Assembly (NCBI RefSeq): GCF_026212465.1
Contig: NC_080049.1
Span: 6,295,564 to 6,359,563 of the forward strand
Direction: 5' to 3'
DNA from: Amaranthus tricolor
Taxonomy: Eukaryota > Streptophyta > Magnoliopsida > Caryophyllales > Amaranthaceae
Length of the DNA stretch: 64,000 nucleotides
A program made the position numbers and the translations under genes. A model generated the notes under the pieces. It ran no database searches, was not told the DNA's origin, and saw nothing but the letters and a program-made list of their open reading frames with translations. Of this stretch, positions 24,099 through 37,319 are shown in pieces (the stretch's first letter is position 1; every line of letters begins with the position of its first letter).

Positions 24099-27000
24099 TC
24101 ATATAATGCCCGCTTTCTTCAAAAGATCAAACGAAACCACATTTGTAACACATGGTGATGTTGCCTTCTGTTCTATTGAACTTTCATCTAACACCTTTAT
24201 ATTGTTGGCTTTTCTGGCCCGAGAAAGTGCAACGTACAGCTGCCCATGAGAAAAACATAGTTGTCGAATGTACACTCCAACTTCATGTAGAGTTTGACCT
24301 TGTGATTTATTAATAGTCATTGCAAAGCACAACTTGATCGGAAATTGCAATCTCTGAAATTGGAACGGATAACCAGATGATTCGAAGGGCCTGAGATTAA
24401 TGCGCTGCAACATCACACACTCACCCTTTGAAAATCCTATAGAAATCTCGCATTGTATAATGTTTGGCATGAATTTTTTGCAAATAAGTCTTGTTCCATT
24501 ACACAAGCCGTTTGATGGATCAAGGTTGCGCAACAAAATACCTGGGCAATTCAACTTCAAAATCAATTCATGTGGACTCATGCCTCCGGGACAAAGTGTA
24601 TTCAAAAACTTAGTTGGATAAATGTTACTATTATCATCAATAACTGAATCAAAGCTTTTGTAAATACAGACATCTCCAAAGAATTTATCAATTAGCTTTG
24701 AATTGATCAAATCAACATCTTCATTCCGAGGTGTCAGTATAGCGCGTTCAGCAAAAAATGATGAATGGATAGACTAAGTCGAAATATTGGGATATACTGC
24801 CTCCAATAGATCCTCAAGGGTTGCAGGTTATTCTCTACAACTCAAATTCCAGCTCTTTGGAATACTAACTAATTCAGTTTCTTGCATTTGAAGTTCACCG
24901 TTGCCCAATGCTAGCAAAAATCTGGAAAATTCTAGATCTTCTCGTGCTCGCATATTTACAGTTAGTTCAAATCGGGTGAAAAGAGGCCACAAGTGTGAAC
25001 TAAGTAAGTTGTAACCAATCATTTCTTGCTGTGATTTCTTGGGAACAATTGGAACAGTTTGACGAAAGTCACCACCAAAAACAACAACCTTACCACCAAA
25101 GGGAACATCAGATAAACATAGATCTTGTAAAAGCAAATCAAGTGACTCGATGTTCTCTCTACGAGCCATGGAAGCTTCATCCCATATAATTAGTGAACTT
25201 TCCTTAATAAGAGAAGCAACACTTGATTGCTTACCGACATTACATGTAAAGGATTGTCCACAATCAACCGATAGTTTAAACCTAGAATGCGCAGTACGAC
25301 CAGTAGGCATGTTAGAAGCTGCAATACCAGAAGTTGTTGTCGGTAACACAATTTGATTGAGCAGGCGTACCTTTGCATACAGTGCACAGTATAAAAAGGT
25401 CTTGCCAATTCCCCCTGGGCCATCAATGAAAAATAGACCCGGTTTTTTGCTTTTGACATGATAAATAATACACTTGTATGCAATTCGTTGTTCATTGTTG
25501 AGTTATTTCCTTGCAACATTACATGCCTTTGGAATAGGAGCATCAAGGACATCAATAACATCTCTTGCTCTTTGTACCAATATATCTTCGCTTCTACAAA
25601 GGTGTTGTAAATCATAGTCTTTAAGACTCTTTCCTATGTTCTCCAAAAAAGAGGCTAGTGATTAACAAGTTAGAGATAAAATTCTATGAGGTTGACATGG
25701 ATGCTTAGCTGCATAATCCTCTGATAAGTGAACATAACACCTATCCCACATTTGAGCAGGATTACTCGGTTCGAGGAAAACAAGAATTGTGGCAAACAAC
25801 CTTCGTAAAGCATGAAGCATTTGTACAGTAACTATGTCATCTAAGCATTGATATGTGTGACCGTCAACTGTGAGTAGATTAGCAAAAGAGCATGGACCAG
25901 CTACGCATGCTAACAACAATCTTAAAAAATAACGTTCACCTTCGGAGGGTGCAACAAATGCAAGACGACCAATCGGTGTACCTCGCTTTCGTTTGTTCCA
26001 ACTTTTGCTTTGTGAATGCCAAACATGATGCTCAACAAACTCTGAAAAGCAATATTTAGGTTCAAAAGGATGTGTTGCATTATAAGAAAAGAATTTTGTC
26101 AAAACAGTCTTAGCTCTACTTTGACTATGTGCAACATGTGCAAGATTTTCCGTAGCGTTAAAGCAAACGCTTTGCATATTAGGCAAATGAACCTATAAAG
26201 GCATAACCGCTGGTTTCATATCATACAGGTCAAAACCGAATATTCCCCACGCAGCTTCCAGCAGCGAAACCCATCTACCGGATTGGTATGCCTAAATCTC
26301 ATCAACCACTTGTTGCTCACTAGTAGACCCAACACTAAATGAAATCTTATCATGGCCTTTGTATACATATTTATAGAGATATTTAACAGCCTTAATTGTT
26401 GAGAAAATTTCAACATTTATATGACAATCAAAATAAGCAAGAAGATACGGATTATAAGGAAAGTCTCGCCGGTATTGCGTCTTCTGTATATAGGATAACC
26501 ATCATCTGCATGTGTGGTGAAAGCTGAGAACACCCTAGGTAGTGATGCTTGCATTGGGATTTTCCATTTTGCATTATCATACAAGAGCATTGGGGATCCA
26601 ATACTCCACATGGGCCATGCATCATATGGTGTAATACAATACTTTGTAAGTACTTATTAGAGACATCTGGTATCTCAGAACTCACAAATTGATCAAATTG
26701 CTTCAGTTACCTAATTTTCGAAGAAGGTTGCAAAATATTCAGGAAATGAGCATGTGGAAGATCGCACTTTTGGAATTCAACAACATGTATCATTGCAGAT
26801 GGTTCACCAAAGAGCTTTTCATCTTTAAGTTTCTTTTTCAAAACCACTAACTTAGCTCTAAATATTCTAGATACCAACTCTGGTCTATCCTGAGCAATTT
26901 CACCTTCAGCTAGCTCTTGTTTGATTTCAATCCAGTTTGGATTACAAGTGATAGTAAGGAATACATCAGGTTTGCCATATCTTTGGACAAGTTCCATAGC

Positions 27001-28871
27001 ATTCAAATATCTCTTCTTCATATCTCTAGGCCCACCAATAATTGAAGGTGGCAAAATGATACGGCGCCCAACATTTGTTGCACTACATTCAGCAGCATTC
27101 ATTGTGTCCATAATCCCTTGATAGAGTTATGCTCGTAGTTTTGTTTAGTTGTTACGGCAATACTCTATTCGGGTATTCTCTATTTTCACATACATATCCA
27201 CAACGAACTGCTGAAATAGCCTAGTACTTCTAAGAATATAATTGTGAGGGCGAATTTGAAGCCTATAAGCATAGTATTGTTGACATGAAACCCTTTCTTC
27301 GCGTTTTTTGAAACCATCTTGTGCAACTGCAATAATAGCATTCATACATAAAGCAAATATAGTATTCCTCAAAGCATACATTTATAAAACCAATTCATTT
27401 ACCTGTAGCCTCATCCAAAAGCAATTCTTCCGCAATATTAGCTAATAGTGGACTAATAGGGTTTTTACCAGTGGGCCTAGATTTTCGAACACCATTACAA
27501 CATTTTCTTATCCCCTGATGCCAACCACAATCGCCTGACGTAAATAATAATGGATATTGTAAGGGATCGTAACATCCATAATAATGATAGATACGATGAG
27601 ACTTGTTTGATTTTCCCTAAATAGCTATATATGGACTTGTTGAATCATCAGATGGAAAATCATCAATCCAAATGGCAGCAACTTCAGAAGACGAGGGAGC
27701 ATTGTATACCCTTTGATCTAAACTCAAACTCTTATTCAAGAAAATCCTTGTATTCTCGTCAACATCTATATCACGCAAAGATCGGAAGAATTGTGCATAT
27801 GGGTTACGATCCATGATTTCCATTAACAAACTAATCACATCAGGTCTAATTTCTGGGAATAAGTTGGAACGAAAATCTTTCTCATATTGAGCATCATAGA
27901 AGTATAGCTGTAAGAATTTAGGCACCTTATCATCAGCAGCAATCAAATCAGGTACAAAGTGATACAACTGGTCATGAAGCTTAAAGACATAGATACCCTT
28001 GTATGTACGTGCATCAATAGACCCTCCAAGTGAACTAAATGCAAACATATTATTGTAAAGGCGAGCATACTGCCTAAAATGTATTGCAGTTTCACTCAGA
28101 GAACAAAACAAATCTATCAGTTGAGTAGGATATTTATTAGTAGCTATTATAATTTCACCTCCAGAACAACAGAAAAGCGTCAATTCGAAAGCAAACAACT
28201 TGGCACCACATGAAGTACAACGCGTGGGGTCTTGGACCTTAAAAGGAGTAGTTGGCATGTACATTCCTAAGAAACATGTACAAGCTGTTTTCAAATTTTG
28301 TATATTAGATCTACAGCAAATTAAATATATATGTAGCGCTAGTTATAAAAGTATTTAGTATACCGTGCAGCACAACAAACATGTGCATAATCTAATGTAA
28401 CACTTTATGAACTGTGGATGTCTAATTTAGTCTTTAAAACAAACTGAAGCAAAAGTGTGTTTCCACAGTTCGTGAATACCTCTAAATGTTTGTTTGGATA
28501 TCATAGTTGCACTTATATCCAGACCTTTGATTGCATTTTCTTTTGGAGTACATAAAAAGAACATTGTTAACAATACTTTATAAGAGCGTACTGTATATAA
28601 GAGTTTTGAAACAAACATAATATACTAAAAAGTTACTAAGACCTTTGCGCTGTCGTTTTGCAGAAGTAGAAGTGGAGGAGGAGGACTATGAAGACGGTGC
28701 AGGAACCAACATAGGTTCAACAGGTCTAGTGCTAAGAGGCGACAACGCACAAGTTTGTGCAGATGTTTCTACCGCTGATGAAGTGATGTTGCTCCCCAAA
28801 ACACGCTTGCTTTTGTATTGTTTCTCAGACGAAGTGCGTGAGCTGCCATTATTCTGGTTTTGGGGGGGCAT
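24099..28871 (-). pseudogene. Helitron RepHel (HUH nuclease plus Pif1-like helicase), broken
   Basis: The gene reads from an ATG at 28871 (MPPQNQNNGSSR) leftward in many frames. N-terminal zinc-finger region at 28294-27617: CTSCGAKLF...CCSGGE, then LDQRVYN and AAIWID. Rep region: LPHAHFL at about 26742-26762 is the HUH metal-binding motif, and KYLYKYVYKGHD at about 26342-26390 is the Y2 motif with both catalytic tyrosines. The helicase has Walker A FIDGPGGIGKTFLY (about 25391-25437), Walker B LIIWDEASM, FGGDFRQTVPIV, NMRAR-type and MTINKSQGQTL ... YVALSRA motifs, ending at 24099. Rep nicks and joins one strand, and the helicase drives rolling-circle transposition. Most motifs survive but are separated by stops and shifts, so no full protein is possible without repair. 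Confidence 0.9.
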
Positions 28872-28950
28872 GCGTCAACTACTATATTCCCTCGTAACTG
28901 TAGGAACATTCGGTGGATCTACCATTGTTTTGGTGGTATCTCTGTATCGA

Positions 28951-30597
28951 GATATGACACAATTGTGAGCTATCTAATCATGCACTTGAAATATTAAATA
29001 TTTATGCGTTGTGAACTATTGAATCATACGCCTATGTTATTATATCAACCATACCTTCAAACTAAGCTAATGTTTTTTTGCCCTGTAACTAACTTTACTT
29101 TAAGATTTAATGATAATGAATAAAAGCATCTATGCAGCTTAATTACTTAACTTAGATATCGAATCATACATGTAAACACTGCTACTATTTTTTCTTAGAT
29201 GCTTAAATTAATTGACTAATTAATTTTAACAATGAATCACATTCAAATAAATGAATTCAAAACAATAAAAAATTAAAGGAAAAAAGATAGCTGAAACTGA
29301 ACATAATAACAAAAATGCAGCCAATCAAGCAGCATCGAAGGACAGCCAGTATAAGGTGAAGATTAAAGCAAGGTACATTTAACCTTACAAACTACATCTA
29401 TATTAAGTATCAAGGTACAAAGTGCATAAACAGTAGTAATACCAAGGCATAAACTGCACATTTCAATACATTCAGCCAGACCAACCAGTAGCACAACACA
29501 TATTAGCAGCGCAACGATCATAGCAACAGTGTATGTAATAACTATTGAATCATACACTTAAACTATTAGATCAGACCAACACGTGACAAAAAGAAAGGTA
29601 AAGAATCAAATCTTTAGGAGCTACATTTAACCTTACAAAGTAAAAAAGTTGTTCAAAAAAGTAGGAACCATTCTTAGATTAATAAGGAAGATCCATTACA
29701 AAAGCATGGAAATTAGCCAGAAAAAAGGAGGAGTAAGTTATATTGAATGCGAACTACTTAAATTCTTTACAAAAGATGATCACCTCCATACATTCCTTAA
29801 TAACATAGGCAAACACCAAAACACATCTAATTAATTGTTGCTTCTAAGAAGCAAACGTAAGCAAACACCAAAGCATGCTCATTAAGTATGTTTAAACACC
29901 TCGGGTGTAACAGGAGCGGCAATCTCAATACATAATTAACATTTAATAATAATGTTTAACACAAGAATATTGCGAAAGTCTCAAAATGCCGAACTGTTAA
30001 AAACTTTAAATCATAAAAATTGAAACTGTTTAAAACAAAAGTAAATATTACATCTGATAAGAAATATTGTTTGCTAAAAATAAAAAAAATACATCATCAT
30101 CAAGTCATCAATAACGATACAAAAATCGGCTAAGTTCTCGATAAATAGTAATTGCTTCGGCCTGAATCGGAACCTGAACTAAATCCTGCAAAATGCTGCC
30201 ATCCATGATATGGATGACAATTGTTAATTGTTTAATATTCTTTACTTGTAATTAGTAAATAAAATTAAACAATTGTGACTATAAAAATAGCCGTAATATT
30301 TTTTTTTTAATATTCTTAATTTTTATTTTTTAATATTTATATTATTAATATTCTTTAATATTCTTAATTTTTTTATATTTTTTAATATTCTTATTTTGAT
30401 ACTAATAGTGTTTTGGAAACTTTTAATTTGCTACTTATTTCCATATGAAGTAATTAAAGAAAATTAAAAAAAGTAAAGAATAATAAGTACAGAATTATAA
30501 AGTAAAAGTTTGATATTAATAGTGTTTTGAAAACTTTCAACTTGGAGATTAATTCCATATTAAATCATGCTAATAGTAAAATAATTTCAAATAAATT
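28951..30597. other. No gene, possible Helitron 5' region
   Basis: AT-rich, non-coding. Two segments repeat GCTACATTTAACCTTACAAA-like words (about 29370 and 29620). Part of this may be the Helitron 5' untranslated end. I found no clear TC terminus. Confidence 0.4.
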
Positions 30598-30690
30598 AAC
30601 TTGGCATAGTGGTTAGTGCATGCTTTGAGTTTGTAAGGGACCAAGGTTTGAATCCTTCGACCACTACACTACAGAATTAATTTTTTTTTA
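30598..30690 (+). repeat. tRNA-like SINE remnant
   Basis: TGGCATAGTGGTTAGT at about 30602 fits a pol III box A. AGGTTTGAATCCT, about 42 bases later, fits box B (GGTTCGAATCC). The spacing matches tRNA genes and SINE heads. A T-rich run follows. The cloverleaf is not complete enough to call a tRNA gene. Confidence 0.55.
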
Positions 30691-31479
30691 CAAATTAAAA
30701 AATAAAAAAAATTGAAAGAGAGGAAGCGTTTTTCATCAACTGTAAAACGCTGTTTTAGACAACGTTTTCCTCTTCTACCCAAAACCCATCTCCTAGCCCA
30801 ATGAGGTATAAAAATGCTATCCTTATCAGCATTTTCCGTAGCAGCTTATTTTTTCAAAAAGTTTGGGGTGCACTCATTTTCCCAAAGAATTTAAAAAATT
30901 AGTTTAAAAAACAAGTTCCTTGAATATGTCTATTTCAAGAGCTCAAGTGGTAGGTCATTAATTGTTGCTTGATTAGGAAATGAACACTACAAGAAGTATA
31001 GGGGTTTTCAGAACTTTTTGCTCAAGTGGGGGAATATATTACCTCTATAATAGGGAAAATCTTCTTCTTTTTCCTTCATTATTTTTATTTCATGTTCATT
31101 TTACCTTCTTCACAACTATCTCAACTACTTTAAATGCATCTCTATTTGCTTTCATATCATTAGTTTGACTTTATTTTCCCCCTTAAATATTTACCTTCAA
31201 TCCAAGCATGCCCTTAAAGAAATTTGCTCTGTAATGATGTAAAAAGTTTTAACACCTTTAAGTTTTATGTATTTAAGATTTATAAGGTTTATGTTGTTGT
31301 TATTATTTAGTTAAGAGTAAGTAATAACCGTCTTAATAGTTAATTTCGCAAACCTTTCTTATTATATAAGGACGGGTTGTTACATTTAATCTTTATACAA
31401 CTCCTAGATAAAAATCATCGATATGTTAGTCTTTGTCCACTAGGACCTCAGATGGATACCTTTTTTAACAAAAAATCAA
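30691..31479. other. Gene-free spacer
   Basis: AT-rich spacer without a recognised gene. Near 30726-30770 GCGTTTT and AAAACGC words form a weak inverted pair. Confidence 0.4.
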
Positions 31480-33060
31480 TATGGGCTCTATGTGTCTCTA
31501 ACCAATCCATACCCAATATCACCTCCAAGTTATGCAAGGAAAACTAAATCAAATCAACAAGTAGAGATTCACCCAAAAAGTCAAGAGATACATCGCAATA
31601 AGCTTTGACACAGGTAGCTCTATCACCTGAGGGTTGTGCAAATTCACTATTATTAGACACAAGACTATACAATCCAACCCTACTAGCCTAAGAAATCGTT
31701 ATGATTGAATAAGAAGCTCCTGAAACAAAAAGCACTAATACTAGAAACAAATTAACCAAAAACGTAACCAAAACCACCTGAGCAGCCTCCTCAACTCATC
31801 GCGCTGTAGTGACATCTATCACCCTAACTCGGTTGTCCTCTTCTAGCATGATTAGTTGCAAGTCTCTATGAACGATCTTGGGTCTTACCCTCAGCTTCTA
31901 ACTCTTTAAGATGTGACCAACAATCAACCTTTTTATAAACCTTCTTTCCATAGTAAAATCACTCAATTTTTCGTCCTCTTGTAGATGAGATTTGACATGG
32001 TCTTAAAGTTCGTGACTCTAGCTACCTAAAGGTTGTTGTCAATCTAGATAGTGATGGTTCCTTGAGCCTTGAGAAAAATCATGACAGTCACCTCTGCGCC
32101 TGAGTTGTGCTTAAGCTCTTCCTTCTTAAATTATTAATCTATCAGCTGAATATGCTTCATTATACACATCTCACACAGTTGTGTGACTTCGATCAACCAT
32201 ATACTTTCAAATTTCTAAGTTTAATTTGTGGAAGAAGTGTTGCAACCTGGAATCTGCACTTGTAGTCATGTCCTCTACCTACACCGTAAGCTTGATGAAT
32301 CGTGAATAAAACTGGTGCAAAGTACTTACCCTGTCTTAAATAAGAAAAGTCATCACACATCTCTCTTTGAAGATGTATGGAAAAGAACTCCTCTCATATA
32401 GAAGCTATGACTTGGCTCCAACTATTGCAGTATGTATAGTGTTGCTTCGTGAAGTAGTAGGGGAAGCTCTACCTGTAGTAACCTTAATTGCATCTTGATG
32501 TGTCAGCCACCACGTGTCAGCATATCCTGTCAAGTAATGAGTAGCAAGGTTCATTTCCATCCCTTTCGGAGTTTCTAATAAATTAAAGACCTTCTCCATT
32601 TCTCGTATCCAATCATGAAGTTTGGAAGTTTTTTCCTTCCGTTGTATCCTTTCGAAGCTAGTCTCTGAATCCCCTGAGTCTATATTGTCACCACATCAGG
32701 ACTTGGAATAACAATTTGAAGGGCAAGAAGTATCAGAGCAGATATAGTAATAGTTGTTGGAGTTTTAGCATACTGCTGAAACTGCTACTGAAGTTGGTTA
32801 AGTTGTTGTTTGTTGGGCTTGTAGCAAGGAAATATCGGCTAATCTTTGACATCCGAAAGGAAGTGTTTGTGGTAAGGAAGCAACAATTAGGATAGGCGTT
32901 GCATTTGCTTATGGAGGCGGTTGTACGAAAGGCACAAAATGTTGAGAGTGAGATGCTTGCTCTGTCTCATCCACAGACTCATTTAGACTGTGTTGTCTAG
33001 TAATTTATCGGGTCACGCGTCTCAAAGCCATGATCTACAAAAAATTAATCAATGGCACAA
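31480..33060 (-). pseudogene. Degenerate Ty3/gypsy gag-protease remnant
   Basis: On the minus strand, at about 32600-32500, the sequence reads VFNLLETP...ATHYLTGYADTWW, matching the gypsy retrotransposon gag domain (consensus with A-x-Y-L-x-G-x-A-x-x-W-W). Further left a frame near 31740-31690 reads FVSGASYSII, a decayed form of the aspartic protease DSGASHSFI motif with the catalytic Asp lost. Stops and shifts are frequent. No LTRs are identified. Confidence 0.7.
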
Positions 33061-33234
33061 AATCTATTGTGGTTGGCTAACATGAAAATGGATATCTGAC
33101 GTTTGTTTTAGACTTTTATCTGAAATTTGTTTTATCTAAAGTTTGGTGTAGTAACATAGATGGATATATATAGACTAGTGACTGCTTTTTCTATTTTTTT
33201 TATTCGCTATCACTATTGAACGGGACAAAATCAC

Positions 33235-34090
33235 TTTTATCTGAAAATGGATTTTTTTTTTTATTCGAAGTAGGGTCTAGGTGAGGGGAGATGATGAAAA
33301 ATCTATACCCGTACTCCTTTCACAGGGAGGATTAGAGGAAAGCGGTCGATTTTACATAAAAAGGATTATGGGTGACGATATTTTCACAAAGGAATACCTA
33401 CTTCAAAAAAAAGGTAAGAAGCAAAAAGAAGACAACTAAAAAAATTATCAGTAATCTAAAATATGGATTTGACATCTCCAACTATTTCTATCCCTAGTCA
33501 GGTCCACGGAGAGGCACATGTCACTTAGGTCTCTCTTTATTTGCTCAACTCACGTTTTCTTAGGTCTTCCTCGACTTCTCTCGTTCTATCCTTCTAAACG
33601 GGCAGCCTATAGTCTTTCTTTGCACATGTCCAAACCATCTTAACTTATTTTCACGTATTTTAGCAGATAATGGGGCAACGCCTAGCTAACTTCTCTCTAA
33701 ACTCCTATTCTTGATTTTGTCCAATATAGTGTTACCGTATATCCACCTCAGCATTTTCATCTCTGCCACTTTCATCTTTTGTCCATGAATCTTGTTAACA
33801 GGCCAACACTCTGTCCCATACAATAAAGTTAGCCTAATGGCAACTCTGTAAAACTTACCTTTCAGTCTAATCGAAAACTTCTTATCACGTAACACTCCAG
33901 TAACCGATCGCCACTTAAGCCAACCCGCTTGTAAATGATGCGTAAAATCTCCATCTATCTCTCCATCACTTTAGATAACAGATCCTAGATACTTGAAATT
34001 AGTCGTACTTGTAACTACATCTTCTCCAATTGTCCCGTCTAGATCATCATGTTGCTCATTGCCACTCAAATTGCATCTCAAATATTTTTT
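33235..34090 (-). pseudogene. RTE-type LINE reverse transcriptase 3' remnant
   Basis: On the minus strand, from about 34085 leftward, pieces read NFKYLGSVI, then SDGEIDGE, then (33895-33690) FYRVAIRLTLLYGTECWPVN and KMKVAEMKMLRWIYGNT. These are hallmarks of the C-terminal part of plant RTE reverse transcriptases. Downstream, near 33280, the minus strand carries CCCCTCACCTAGACCCTAC, the RTE 3' UTR block, followed by a short A-rich end. The 5' part is missing, as is usual for LINEs, and several stops are present. Confidence 0.82.
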
Positions 34091-34860
34091 CTATGTACGG
34101 CTTTTAATTTGATACACTTTAATTTTGATCCAACCCTCTACGGTATAAGTATTTTTTTGGTTATGGAGACTATTGGGGCACTTCAACTATGGCTTAAGAC
34201 AAGCATATTTATAGGGAAAATAGGGCTAGCAATAAGGCTATGGGACAGCACTTCAAAACAGCAACAAACGAAACACTGTAGCTGCAGTGGGCAGCCTGCT
34301 CGTGATTATCTATAATTAGCTCTACTATTCTACCTTGCTTAGTTTCTACCTTGTATAGAGCTATTCTACCTTGCTTAGTTTCTCCCTAATTAGCTCCTGT
34401 CTTCTTACACTAATCCTCCACTTGTAATTCCTATGAAGTTTGTTTATCTCTTTTAAACACATAATATAATTCTAAGCTAGATAGTGGATGTAGCTAATTT
34501 ATTAGTGAACCATCTTAAATACCTGTTTTGATTATTTACATTATTTTAGTCATTCATCACTAACATGCATTATTTATTCCCGATACTTAAGACACATCAT
34601 AAATATCCCCTTAAAACACCTCTCCGTTCAATACTGGTTAATTAGGTACAACAATCTATTGCTTAACATGTAGCCCAATAAACTTTATCTTTCAACAGTA
34701 CAAAACATAATACAAGCATTTATTTATTCATAAATAAATTAAAAACGAAACAAAACCAACTTAAAAGGCACGGGAATAAAGAAGTGATCTAAAACAAATA
34801 ATGTATGTTCCCAACGTGTATGAACCATTGTATATATGTAATTCTACGCATCATATGGAC
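34091..34860. other. Spacer with 40-bp direct repeat
   Basis: No gene seen. CTATTCTACCTTGCTTAGTT occurs twice, about 40 bases apart (34326 and 34366). The rest may contain the 3' UTR of the FQR1-like gene. Confidence 0.5.
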
Positions 34861-37219
34861 TTAAGCACTGCCCTTGAGCTTCTTAGTGATGGTAGCAATG
34901 TATTTGCCCTGGTGGAATGCCTGCTGCAATTCAAGCTCTGTAGGCTGCCTTGAACCATCTCCGGCGTACGTTCCAGCACCATACGGGCTTCCTCCCTTCA
35001 CATTCTCCATCTCAAACATACCGGCACCAAATGTGTAGCCAATCGGGACGAAGATCATGCCATGGTGAGTCAACTGAGTGACAGCAGTCAAACTGTAACA
35101 AGTATAGAAAACCAAAGGTTTATGTAATTATATTCAGTATGTGCATTCTTCGGTAATGATAAAAGGTGTAAGAAATGAGTATCAGTGAACATACGCAGTA
35201 GTTTCTTGTCCACCACCTTGAGATCCAGTGCTAAAGAATATCCCAGCAGGCTTTCCAGCAAGCTGCTGAGTCCTCCAAAGACCGCCAGTGGAATCGAGGA
35301 AAGCCTTAAACTGGGCAGCCATCATTCCGAATCTTGTGGGGAAGCCAAATATGAAGCCATCAGCATCAGCTAGCTCATTTGGGGTAATGATTGGAGTATC
35401 GCTCTTTGGCGATGCACTCATCTTACCAAGAACCTCTTCTGAAAGTGTCTCAGGGACCTGTTCATTTCTCTCAAACAGTTAATTTTAACCAAATAATCCT
35501 GCAAGTGGGGCATGAAACTATCTACTATATTGTAGTATTTCAAACAGCGATAAGGCTGTTTGACAGAGTGTGAGGTATAGACCAAAAAAATGTCATTGTA
35601 AACCTATTTTTCAAACTTACGAGTTACGACACATTCTGTTGATATATGTTACTGCCTACAAGGTTTGATAAATCAATTATATTATAACGATAGTAATTAT
35701 AAGGTTAAGAGCATAATCAAACAAATTGGTAAAGTACTAAGAAAACGATATAACAGTGGAAAAGATAAGGGGCCTCAAATAGAAAATTCAATGCTAATTT
35801 TCACATATGAAGTTTACAGGACAGTGTATCTAGCCTTCATTGGTAGTGTAAGGTGTATGTTCGACCAAACTATGCAGATAATGAGGGGGAGTAAGCCAGG
35901 CCCAAGTACAGATCGAATCACTTAAACAAACCAATCAAATAAGTCGCACAAGTACAGCTGAAATCACCTGCCAGAGAAGAGCATCTACACCTTCTACAGA
36001 TGCAGCTCCTTTCTGGATCTCTTCTGCAAGCTTCTGCACGTGTCCATACATGGAGTAATATCTGAAAATCCAGACAATCCTTGTGTTAACACCCACTTCA
36101 AACTCTCAAAAGAACTTGAAAAATACTATTAATTTGAACCTCCTGGTGTTTTATCTCAGCTTCTGCTGTCATTAGGTACTTTTGCATCAAGTAAAAATTA
36201 GCATATTTCTCGGAATTCATATAGTTTGCAATGAAACAAAATTCTCTCAAAATGAAACATTTATATATCATGAAAAGCCATTCTCCAAGTAACTGAAAAA
36301 AGTTATAGACTGAGAACTCCTAACGGCTTAACTTAATCAAGGGCTAGAAGTTTCTAAGTGTCATACCAATGCCCGAGTATTAAGGATCGGACGTACACGG
36401 ATATGTGAAGCAAAACGAAGAATTCAAGTAACAAAGCCTCAAAATAAGCATATTTCTAAGAATTCATCAACATTTCCGTGTTACCAAACAGAATATATAC
36501 ACCAATTAGGATTGAAAAATGCACCCGAAATTACTATAAAATCAGATGACAAAAGATAATTCAATTCTGCAATATACTTCTAAAAACAAGATCAATTCAA
36601 GTGAAAAAAATGTAATATATGAACCCCGAAAGTGCAACCAGAAATCAAGCATGATCTTCAATTGCACAATTCAGAAATGACGTTTATCAATATAATTACG
36701 TCGATCGCTAAGATGGATTGAATCACTATATCAAGCATCAAAACCCCAAAATGAATCATAGCAGCAAAATAAAGAAAAAAATAAAAGTTTAAGCCACTAT
36801 CTTCTTATCATTGTTACAGAGAACCTACACTCCACCATTTTTACAAGATCAACTACTCGCGGCCATAGGTATTCAAATTGTGAATGAATCTTATCAAATA
36901 CTTCAAATCAACAAATTATTTGATCACAAAACTCACTTAATTGATAAGTTCATTAACATTAATCAATGAGATCATATTTTAAAAAACAGTTTGTTTTACT
37001 CAATTGAAAATACAATAGATACCAAAAAACAAAAAAGCAAAAAAACAAAAAACAAAAAAAAGAAAAAAAAAAACTGATAACACAAGAGTTAGAAATTTTC
37101 GACCGATCAACATCACAATTAGAACAGCAAACAGTCAAATTTGCGCAAAACTTAAACATTAACTCAAAAAACTGGAAGAAAGAGAGAGAAACATACACAA
37201 TATAAACTTTGGTAGCCAT
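34861..37219 (-). CDS. FQR1: NAD(P)H:quinone oxidoreductase, FQR1/WrbA type, 203 aa
   Basis: Exons on the minus strand: 37219-37197, 36061-35968, 35457-35195 and 35092-34861. All splice sites are GT-AG and the phases join. The protein opens [16 protein letters not shown], the flavodoxin-like FMN-binding start. It continues with [69 protein letters not shown] and [12 protein letters not shown], and ends in KKLKGSA. This is nearly colinear with Arabidopsis FQR1 (204 aa), an auxin-induced enzyme that transfers two electrons from NAD(P)H to quinones, avoids semiquinones and so limits oxidative stress. It is expected at the plasma membrane or in the cytosol. All parts are present and intact. A paralogue of the same small family cannot be excluded. 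Confidence 0.96.
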
Positions 37220-37306
37220 TGAAGTGATTTCTTGTTTGTTGTGTATGAGGACTGATGGAATTGAATTTGAAATGCGTTGACGAGAAAGGAATTGAAATGA
37301 GGATGA

Positions 37307-37314
37307 TATTTATA
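37307..37314 (-). promoter_or_regulatory. TATA box of the FQR1-like gene
   Basis: The minus strand reads CCTATAAATATCA about 90 bases before the ATG at 37219, giving an expected leader of about 60 bases. Confidence 0.75.
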
Positions 37315-37319
37315 GGAAA

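Larger units (their letters stand above)
15643..28950 (-). mobile_element. Decayed plant Helitron with captured gene fragments
   Basis: A rolling-circle transposon read on the minus strand. Supporting evidence: a typical 3' terminus (15643-15665), an RPA-like gene (16595-18950) and a Rep/Pif1-like helicase gene (24099-28871) in the same orientation. Plant Helitrons commonly encode both proteins. Between them lie fragments of at least three host genes, as expected from Helitron gene capture. The coding genes are broken by stops and frameshifts, so the element is no longer autonomous. The 5' end (TC after a host A on the minus strand) could not be located. The right coordinate given is only just beyond the first coding exon, and the true end may be several hundred bases or more to the right. 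Confidence 0.8.

Noticed and set aside
28645..28968. 107-aa open frame on the plus strand
   Set aside because: It is antisense to the first exon of the Helitron RepHel gene. The minus-strand reading fits the family.
30602..30672. tRNA gene
   Set aside because: Boxes A and B are present but the arms do not make a convincing cloverleaf or anticodon stem, so a SINE remnant is more likely.
33121..33175. TC-type 5' end of the Helitron near 33160 (GTAGTAACATAGA followed by T)
   Set aside because: It resembles a Helitron 5' terminus but lies beyond gypsy sequence and cannot be linked to the element.
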